Below, in pieces: positions 57,560-64,000 of a stretch of DNA of 64,000 bases. The DNA comes from Neostapfia colusana. Taxonomy: Eukaryota > Streptophyta > Magnoliopsida > Poales > Poaceae. The notes beneath the pieces are model-generated. The model saw only the letters and a list, made by a program, of their open reading frames with translations. It did no database searches and had not been told where the DNA came from. The number at the start of each line of letters is the position of its first letter. The stretch's first letter is position 1. Where the stretch lies: assembly GCA_030760725.1 (NCBI GenBank), contig JASWHV010000011.1, positions 81,135,765 to 81,199,764 on the forward strand, given 5' to 3'. The position numbers and the translations under genes were made by a program.

Positions 57560-59035
57560 TGTAAGGATCGAAACGCCCAAGAGGGGGGGTGAATTGGGCT
57601 TTTTCAAATTTTAGAGCAATTTAAAACTTAATGGTAGAGGCCCAATTCCCTATGCAAACTAACTACGCAAGCAAGAGTGTTAAGTGCAGCATAGTAGATG
57701 CGTAATAGTAAAGGGGTGAGGAGAGAAGTGCAAACTCCCGCGGAGACTCGGAGACACGGTGATTTTTCCCGTGGTTCGGTAAGATCACAAAAATCTACCT
57801 ACGTCCACGTTGTGGCACCCACCAAAGGGTATGGCCACTCCCAAGTCACCAAGACAAGGGAATCCACTATCTTCCTCCGTTCGCCTTCTCCGGCAAGGTG
57901 GAGCTCAAGCCTTGTACAATGGTGATCCTCCGGGCTTCGACAAACGCCTTGGTAAGCTCCGGGGCGATCTCTTCTTCCTCCAACGTTTACAAGGTGAGAG
58001 AAGTCACCAAGACACTCTCTCTCACTAGCCTAGAGATTCCAATCACCAAGAATGGACGCACACAAGCTTCTCTCTAGCTAGACATAACCTATAATTGGAG
58101 TACAAGAGGTTTTGAAGTGTGGAAGTGGTAGCTCTTGGTCTTGAATGCTTGAGAATGTGTAGAGAGGCTCTGATGATCAAGACTTGTCGAAATGGCCGGT
58201 TGGAGGGGTATTTATAGCCAGCCCACACGAGATAGCCGTTGGAAAAGTGGGCAGACTTTTGTCAGTTAACATCGGATCCTCCGATGCACCCCTTTATATG
58301 ATCATCGGTCGAATTCCAAATTAGCTGATGTCATGTGTCAGATGTGACCGTTGGATATAACTGTTGGATCTTTTAATCGACCGATGTTACTTTAACTCAT
58401 CATCGGATGATCCGGTGAGTTGATCTTCAGAATTGGTTCAGAAATAATGTTTCGGTTGAAATTGACCGATGTTCACTTACTTTATCATCGGATGATCCGG
58501 TGAGTTGATCTTCAGAATTACTCATAAATTATCCTTCTGTTGAAATCAACCGATGTGCCACTTCCTTCACATCGGATGATCCGGTGTGTACTGGGCTCTG
58601 AGGTCTTCTTCTTCTGCCAACTCAAATTCGACCGATGTAGTCATTTTGCAAGACATCGGACGATCCGGTGAATGCAACTTGTTTGCTTTGAGTTGTTTTG
58701 AGTTGGTCTTTTAGAATCTTCTTGAGTGACCTCTTTGACACTTGTTTGAAATGATATTACGATGAAGTGTGAGCTCCTTGTGTTGCCAATTTTGATAAAG
58801 TGGAGTCGTTGTATGATTTCTTCATTTAGTTTTCATGAGTATCGAATAACCCCTTAGAATGGATCGTTGAGGGGTCTCCATTTGTATCCAATGAGCAGTA
58901 GATGGTGTGAATAGATAGTTCATTTAATGTTTGATGTGATGTACGTGAAACCTTGCATCCACAAACTCATTAGTAAATACGAACAGTTGTCATTAATCAC
59001 CGAAACCATATCTCATGGGGGCCTAGATGCTTTCA
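57560..59035 (-). repeat. Sirevirus 3' LTR
   Basis: 1,476 bp on the minus strand from TGAAAGCATCTAGGCCCC (59035) to GGGCGTTTCGATCCTTACA (57560). TATAAATA is on the minus strand at about 58217-58210. Downstream of it lie the ACGTGGACGTAGG and GAACCACGG blocks. The start motif is one I associate with grass Sireviruses. Confidence 0.9.
58265..58680. repeat. Palindromic repeats in the Sirevirus U3
   Basis: Recurrent imperfect palindromes of the type ACATCGGATGATCCGGTG and the half-sites ACCGATGT and CATCGGTCG at 58268, 58303, 58380, 58401, 58468, 58486, 58550, 58570, 58632 and 58662. A second group lies between pol and the third ORF (61925-62180). Palindromic repeats in Sirevirus LTRs are known and suggest a dimeric DNA-binding factor. 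Confidence 0.75.
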
Positions 59036-59345
59036 ATCTCCCCCTTTTTGGTGATTGATGACAACACAACGAGTAGAGTATGAAATTAAAACGCAATGCT
59101 CAAAAAGGAAACATAACAAGTACAAATTGCAGCACAAGTGACTCGAAGGCTCAAATAATAATTTATAAAGCGTAAGAGCACAGAGTAGTACCCGGAGTAC
59201 AATAATAGCAAATAATAATAATCTCCAATAAAATAGCAAAAAGGGATAGACACTCCCCCTAGAACCAAGTACTCCCCCTAGAACTAAGCTAACCTCCCCT
59301 CTAACCTCCCCCTGACTCTAACTCTTCTCCCCCTTTGGCATCAAG
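59036..59345 (-). promoter_or_regulatory. Polypurine-tract cluster of the Sirevirus
   Basis: The minus strand has AAAAAGGGGGAGAT directly at the LTR. Further GGGGGAG or AGGGGGAG tracts lie at plus-strand CTCCCCC positions near 59250, 59270, 59298, 59307 and 59330. Several such tracts in a row upstream of the 3' LTR are characteristic of the genus. Confidence 0.85.
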
Positions 59346-59369
59346 GCACCAAAAAGGAAAGTCGAGTGA

Positions 59370-61451
59370 CTACGACTCAGGCGCGCTCCTGGCGATGGTG
59401 AAGCGGTCGACGTCGACGGTGCTGTCGCCGGAGCTGCTGGAGGTGGAGGTCGCTGGTGCTGGAGCTGGAGCGGGAGCTGGAGCTGGAGCTGCTGGGGGAT
59501 GCGCTGAGACTGCTGGCGCCGGTGGAGGTACTGCCGGAAGAGGTGAGGACTGGAGCGACGTCGGTGGCAGTACTGGAGCTGGTGCCAGTGGGGGTGCACC
59601 TGGAGCCTGACTGAGTCCCAAGTGCTGAGGTGGAAGAGCCACTCCAGTCTGCTGGTAGAGGTTGGTGACCAACCCCAGGATGCCCAACAGCATCTGCTGA
59701 GTCTGCTGCTGCTGGTCCAGAGTGCGTCGCGTCATCTGATCGACAAGGTTGGTGAACCTGTCGGTGTCCTCTCGCCTCTGACGGGCGTTCTCCAGCTGCA
59801 TCTCCTGCTGCTGCCTCTGAAGCTGCTCCTGTCGAGCTGCTTGCAGCTCCTGCTGCTGAGCCATCCGCTGAAGTAAGGTGGTGAGCTCTGACGGCTGAGT
59901 CACCTGAGCCTCTGACACTGGAGGAGGTGTAGGTGGCGGAGCAGCTGAGCCTCCTGCCTCTGCGTCGTGCTGCCTCGGTGAGGGAGGAGCAGGAGGGAAG
60001 TACTCCTCGACACTGTCACTAGTGTCGCTATCCGACCATACGTGCTGTAGGTCTCCTCCCTGAGCCTCTGCCTGTGCCAGCTCTGCGTCCTCCTGAGTCA
60101 GCTCTGCCCAGTCCTCCTCGGACAGTCTGGCTCGAACCTCACGCTCGACGGGACGGCCAAGGCGGCGGTCTCCCGGAGTGGGGACTCGGTAGTGGCTGAA
60201 CCGGGTCACGTGCATCTCCGTCAGCTGAGAGACTCCTGGAGTGTCCTCTGGAACCAGCTGATGAAGAAGGTGACAGATCCAGTGACCGAAGACCAGCTGT
60301 CGTAGCATCCCAACTCCATCAGTGATCACGTCCTCCATCTCGCAGATCAGAATGTCTACTATGTCGAACTCCATCCCGTTCATCACATAGAACAGGATGG
60401 TCTGCTGAAGGCTCGTGAATCCCTCCAAGTAGCCGGACCTCGGTAGCAGGGTACGCCTGAGGACGTGGTGAACTGTCCGGGCTGCTGGGGTGAGAAGCGC
60501 TGGCACCCTCGGCTGGTCAGGTGTGAACGGCTGTGTGAACAGACCTCTGATCTCCTCGAAGGGCGGTGCCACTCCTCCAGTCAGTGGCCTCCTCGGCGGG
60601 TCTGCGTCTCCGTAGACTATCTGGTGCAGGCACGTAGTGGAGAGCTCCACACCTAGCAGTCTGCCCATCAGGTCTCGAGATACGTCGTGGATTCGCCCCA
60701 TGAACATGAAGTGAATCGAGCGACGACCCTCTGAGACGTAGAGTGTCGCGTAGAACACCCTAACCCACTCCTCGACGTAAGCACTCCTCGGGTGTGAGAG
60801 CAAGTCCGCCAGTCCTCTGTATCTCTCAAAAAGGGGCCTGATCCCGTGTCCTGCTGCCACTGCAAGCTGATCCCAGTCAATGCTGTTATGCTGGAATAGC
60901 TTGTGACCCCGACGCCTGTAAGTCTCGTACAAGGACGCCTGTGTTAGGGTCCAGAAGCGGGAGTCCACTCGATCGTCCCTGGGCCGTGGAAACCACTCCT
61001 CAATCAATGCTGACCATCTGAGCTTCTTTAGTTGCCTTGCCTTCATCTTCCTGTAGTCAGTGAGTCTGACGTCTTCGGCAACTCGGACTGCAGTGTCCAT
61101 CAGGTGGATGGCCCTTTCGGCCTCTCTGTCCTCGGCGCGGTCAGCCGCAGAGGGGCGCCGACTCGCCGTAGGAGTCTGTCCACCCCCACGAGTCCTCGGG
61201 GTGCGCCGACGGATGAGAGGCGGCACCTCGGTCTCCTCCTCATCGGAGCCCTCGGGAGGCACCGGCTGGATCGGAGGCTGCTCCTGCCTCTGCCGGGACT
61301 CGCGGATCCGTAAGGAACCGCGATGGCCGCGGTCACGCTCCTCGGCGGCGCGAGCGGCCAACTCCGCACGACGCGCATCTTTGGACATCTTGCGCTTCTT
61401 CGCGGCGGGCTCCTCAATAGCCTTGCCCTTTCCTTTGCGATCACGACCCAT
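59370..61451 (-). CDS. Third ORF (env-like position) of the Sirevirus
   Basis: Start chosen at ATG 61451 (MGRDRKGKGKAIEEP); the frame is open further upstream but only with a TTG. 693 residues, no internal stop. The N-terminal 40 residues are highly basic (KKRKMSKDARR, a likely nuclear signal), then an acidic patch (GSDEEETEVPP). A folded middle of about 300 residues follows (FWTLTQASLYETYRRRGHK, FMGRIHDVSRDLMGRLLGV), then an acidic/Pro linker, a Gln-rich coiled coil (MAQQQELQAARQEQLQRQQ), and a Pro/Ala-rich tail. I see no signal peptide or membrane segment, so envelope function is not supported. Related ORFs occur in this position in grass Sireviruses. Confidence 0.85.
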   Translation of the reverse strand: MGRDRKGKGKAIEEPAAKKRKMSKDARRAELAARAAEERDRGHRGSLRIRESRQRQEQPPIQPVPPEGSDEEETEVPPLIRRRTPRTRGGGQTPTASRRPSAADRAEDREAERAIHLMDTAVRVAEDVRLTDYRKMKARQLKKLRWSALIEEWFPRPRDDRVDSRFWTLTQASLYETYRRRGHKLFQHNSIDWDQLAVAAGHGIRPLFERYRGLADLLSHPRSAYVEEWVRVFYATLYVSEGRRSIHFMFMGRIHDVSRDLMGRLLGVELSTTCLHQIVYGDADPPRRPLTGGVAPPFEEIRGLFTQPFTPDQPRVPALLTPAARTVHHVLRRTLLPRSGYLEGFTSLQQTILFYVMNGMEFDIVDILICEMEDVITDGVGMLRQLVFGHWICHLLHQLVPEDTPGVSQLTEMHVTRFSHYRVPTPGDRRLGRPVEREVRARLSEEDWAELTQEDAELAQAEAQGGDLQHVWSDSDTSDSVEEYFPPAPPSPRQHDAEAGGSAAPPPTPPPVSEAQVTQPSELTTLLQRMAQQQELQAARQEQLQRQQQEMQLENARQRREDTDRFTNLVDQMTRRTLDQQQQTQQMLLGILGLVTNLYQQTGVALPPQHLGLSQAPGAPPLAPAPVLPPTSLQSSPLPAVPPPAPAVSAHPPAAPAPAPAPAPAPATSTSSSSGDSTVDVDRFTIARSAPES

Positions 61452-62731
61452 CTTAGCGAAGAGAGTGATGCGAGCCGGCGGCGAGTGGTGGAGGGGAGAC
61501 GACGAGGGAGGCGCGGCGGTGCGGTGGAACAACGGCGGCGCGCGTGGGAGAGGCGCGGGTACGAGCGGCGCCTAGGCGGCCGAAAGGTGGCGGCGGCGGT
61601 CCTTGGGAGGAGGCGGCGACCGAAGGGCGGTGGCGGTGTCTGGGAGGCGGCGGCGGCTGCGCTCGGGAGGCGGCGGCGGCTGCGCTCAGGAGGCGGCGGC
61701 CGAGGGGCGGTGACGGCGGCGCCTGGAGGCGGCGGCGGCGCCTGGAGATGGCGGTGGCGCCTGGAGATGGCGGCGGCGCCTGGAGGCGGCGGCGGCGGCT
61801 GGGGGGCGTGAGGACGGTGGCGAGGGCGTCGGGCGGCGGAGGTCGGGGAAAGAAAGAAAACGGGCGGCGGCCGACCTCCCCTTTTTAAACTGTTCGGGCA
61901 AACCCTAGCCGCGCATAACACACCGGATGGACCGATGATCATCGGAGGATGCATCGGTCGAGTTCAACAGAGAGTTGTTCCAAAAACTCTCTTGGAACAC
62001 CGGATGGACCGACGTTGAGGTGGCGGTCATCGGTCGATTTCTGCAGGGCACCAGGAAAACTGAACACCGGATGCTCCGATGTCTTCTGAAATGAACTCAT
62101 CGGTTGATTTGTGACATCTGACTTGAACTGAAGCACCAATTGATCCGATGATCTGCTGGCCCTGGCATTGGATAATCCGATGACTACAGGAAACCTAAGA
62201 CTGCCCATATGTGTCCTTGGACTTAAACACACAAAGATAAGGATGGGTCCTCAGACTTTTTGGGCAACTCCTAACCTCTAATATAAGGCTTTAAATATAG
62301 TGCCACATATTGGCTAAGCCCTTAAGCAAAGAGAACACACAAGGTTAGGAGTGAAACCATGAAAATGTAGGGCCCATGCTTTGTGAGCTAGAGTATAGAA
62401 AACTTCTATCTCTTTAAAGCATGTACCTTTAGAATTTTGCTCTATCCACATCATATGAGTTGAGATATTGCATTTTGAACAAGTCTCCTTCTCATGATGT
62501 GGGTTCCCCTTTGTGACAATCTACCGTATGCAATGCCAACCAAAATGATGCAAGATATTGAATGAGTGCAAGTCTATATGGCAGGAATCATGCAAGGCGT
62601 AATGTAAATCTATCTTGCCAAGTTTAAACCTGCCAAAGGCTTCCTCAGGAAAAGCTATTTCTAGCTTGCCCCTATCCTTTGGGAGTTAGACAAGACCTAT
62701 TTTGTATGCAACCTTACATGAACATGGCAAC
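61452..62731 (-). other. Spacer between Sirevirus pol and third ORF
   Basis: Noncoding. 61540-61860 is a GGCGGC-rich stretch that forms the leader of the third ORF. 61920-62190 has ATCGGTC and CATCGGATGATCC palindromic repeats like those in the LTR. 62230-62730 is AT-balanced with no clear feature. Open frames in the GGCGGC part are composition artefacts. Confidence 0.7.
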
Positions 62732-64000
62732 TTACATGACGTTAGATGCATCTAGCACATTCAATTCACTTCTAAGTCTAGAAAAAGTTTTCTCATCAAG
62801 TGGTTTAGTGAAGATATCCGCCAATTGTTCTTCGGACCTAACACCTTGCAAGGAGATGTCTCCTTTAGCCTCATGGTCCCGCAAGAAGTGATGACGAATA
62901 TCAATGTGCTTAGTGCGGGAGTGTTGAACGGGGTTTCTAGCTATCTTAACCGCACTTTCATTGTCACAAAGGAGAGGCACGCAATCAAACTTAATCCCAA
63001 AGTCCAAAAGGGTTTGCTTCATATATAGAATTTGGGCACAACATGCACCGGCCGCTATATATTCTGCCTCCACGGTGGACAAAGCCACGGAGTTTTGCTT
63101 TTTGCTCGACCAAGATACTAGGGAACGCCCAAGTAAGTGGCACCCACCGGAGGTACTCTTGCGATCCACACGGCATCCGGCAAAGTCCGAATCCGAGTAA
63201 CCCAAGAGATAAAAACTAGCGTTCTTGGGGTACCACAAACCTACACTTGGGGTATGCTTGAGATACCTAAGTATCCTAAAGACCGCCTTACGATGCGATT
63301 CTTTAGGTGCCGCTTGAAAGCGAGCACACAAGCACACACTAAACATGATATCGGGCCTAGATGCGGTAAGATATAATAATGAACCAATCATGGAACGGTA
63401 ATGAGATTGATCAATAGGTTTACCGTCCATGTCCGCGTCGAGATGACAATTTGTTGCCATTGGAGTACTTCTTGAGCTGCAATCTTCCATTTCAAACTTC
63501 TTCAAGAGGTCTTTGGTGTACTTTTCTTGGTAGATGAAAGTCCCCTCTTGAAGTTGCTTGATTTGAAATCCTAGGAAGAAATTGAGTTCTCCAATCATTG
63601 ACATCTCGAACTCCCTAGACATCATGGTGCCAAACTCAAGACTAAGAGATTTGTTAGTTGAGCCAAAAATAATGTCATCAACGTAAATTTGACAAAGAAA
63701 TAAATCCCCGTTGATGTCCTTGGTGAAAAGTGTGGTGTCCACCCTTCCGATCTTGAATCCTTGCATGACTAGGAAATCCCTAAGACGTTCATACCATGCC
63801 CTAGGTGCTTGCTTGAGCCCGTAGAGCGCCTTGTGTAACCTATACACATGGTTAGGATTCCTCGGATCTTCAAACCCGGGAGGTTGCTCAACGAAAACAA
63901 GCTCGTTAATATAACCATTGAGGAAGGCACTTTTCACATCCATTTGATAAAGCATAATATTGTGATGTGAAGCAAAAGCAAGGAGTATGCGAATAGCTTC
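62732..64000 (-). CDS. Sirevirus pol, C-terminal part (reverse transcriptase and RNase H), runs off window
   Basis: Open from the right edge to the stop at 62732-62734. Ty1-copia motifs: MDVKSAFLNG, the FVEQPPGF block, LYGLKQAPRAWYERL, the catalytic YVDD (near 63685), LGFQIKQ, then RNase H with SDSDFAG, SWSSKKQ, STVEAEYIA, CDNESA and ADIFTKPL near the end. No stop or frameshift is visible in the 420 codons in the window, so the element may be young and possibly intact. Confidence 0.95.
   Translation of the reverse strand, partial: EAIRILLAFASHHNIMLYQMDVKSAFLNGYINELVFVEQPPGFEDPRNPNHVYRLHKALYGLKQAPRAWYERLRDFLVMQGFKIGRVDTTLFTKDINGDLFLCQIYVDDIIFGSTNKSLSLEFGTMMSREFEMSMIGELNFFLGFQIKQLQEGTFIYQEKYTKDLLKKFEMEDCSSRSTPMATNCHLDADMDGKPIDQSHYRSMIGSLLYLTASRPDIMFSVCLCARFQAAPKESHRKAVFRILRYLKHTPSVGLWYPKNASFYLLGYSDSDFAGCRVDRKSTSGGCHLLGRSLVSWSSKKQNSVALSTVEAEYIAAGACCAQILYMKQTLLDFGIKFDCVPLLCDNESAVKIARNPVQHSRTKHIDIRHHFLRDHEAKGDISLQGVRSEEQLADIFTKPLDEKTFSRLRSELNVLDASNVM

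Larger units (their letters stand above)
57560..64000 (-). mobile_element. Sirevirus (Ty1-copia), 3' part
   Basis: The minus strand carries the end of pol, a spacer, a long third ORF, a cluster of polypurine tracts and a 3' LTR. A third ORF after pol and multiple polypurine tracts are Sirevirus (SIRE/Maximus) hallmarks. TSD candidate ATGGT at 57555-57559. The 5' part is beyond the window. It is the innermost and youngest insertion of the right stack. Confidence 0.92.

Noticed and set aside
61100..61954. 284-codon minus-strand ORF overlapping the third ORF of the Sirevirus
   Set aside because: Shadow frame of the third ORF plus the GGCGGC-rich leader. Low-complexity Pro/Arg product.
1..64000. 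Endogenous pararetrovirus or captured host genes
   Set aside because: All reverse transcriptase and integrase pieces have LTR-retrotransposon domain order. No movement-protein-like or recognisable host domain was found.

Overview
The window is plant nuclear DNA made almost wholly of nested transposable elements. I found no host gene, rRNA, tRNA or CRISPR array. The families (Tekay/Del chromoviruses with 3.4-kb LTRs, Tat-clade elements with LTRs of TGTCGGTACC type, a Reina-like chromovirus, a Sirevirus and hAT transposons) and the GC-rich LTR arrays point to a grass (Poaceae), probably panicoid. The species cannot be read from the sequence. Element names F, D, E, C, C2, R, T, H, A, S and B are mine. 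Tekay-type LTRs fall into two groups: group 1 (F, C, C2, B) and group 2 (D, H, A, S).

Left stack (1-21484): LTR F is the oldest layer. Element D (1880-20927, TSD ATTAG) sits in F. Solo LTR E (4328-18088) sits in D's 5' LTR. Element C (4943-17572, TSD GCGCA) sits in E and is the best-preserved element, with two LTRs, a PBS, an extra ORF and a gag-pol broken by only two in-frame stops. D itself lost most of its body: a fragment of a further group-1 LTR (C2) is joined by microhomology to the last 11 bases of D's 3' LTR.

Middle (21485-39594): 250 bp of unassigned sequence, then the degraded Reina-like element R (minus) with hAT1 (21897-25891, TSD CTTGGGCC) in its LTR. Next comes Tat-clade element T (minus, 28622-39594 in this window). 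T has a 3' LTR, a 2.9-kb 3' UTR holding two tandem-repeat arrays and a possible antisense gene, and a pol split by hAT2 (34419-37984).

Right stack (39595-64000): H (plus) is inserted in T's reverse transcriptase, A (minus) in H's chromodomain, solo LTR S (TSD CCTTC) in A's 3' LTR, B (plus) in A's integrase, and a Sirevirus (minus, running off the right edge) in B. That is five levels: T > H > A > B > Sirevirus.

The most novel signal is a small ORF that appears to be encoded, spliced, inside the Tekay-type LTRs themselves. Seven LTR copies from six elements share a 69- or 84-bp mini-exon with an AG acceptor and an AG|GCAAGT donor, followed about 1.1 kb on by a short acidic terminal exon ending in a stop. 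Phases agree, indels are multiples of three, and substitutions favour third positions. A conserved GAGTAC/GTACTC hairpin lies just before the last acceptor. Other notable points are an extra ORF upstream of gag in both group-1 internal regions, AG|ATGG acceptor-like starts for every gag/ORF1, a tandemly repeated primer-binding site in D, and a Tat LTR that appears to have been captured inside group-2 LTRs.
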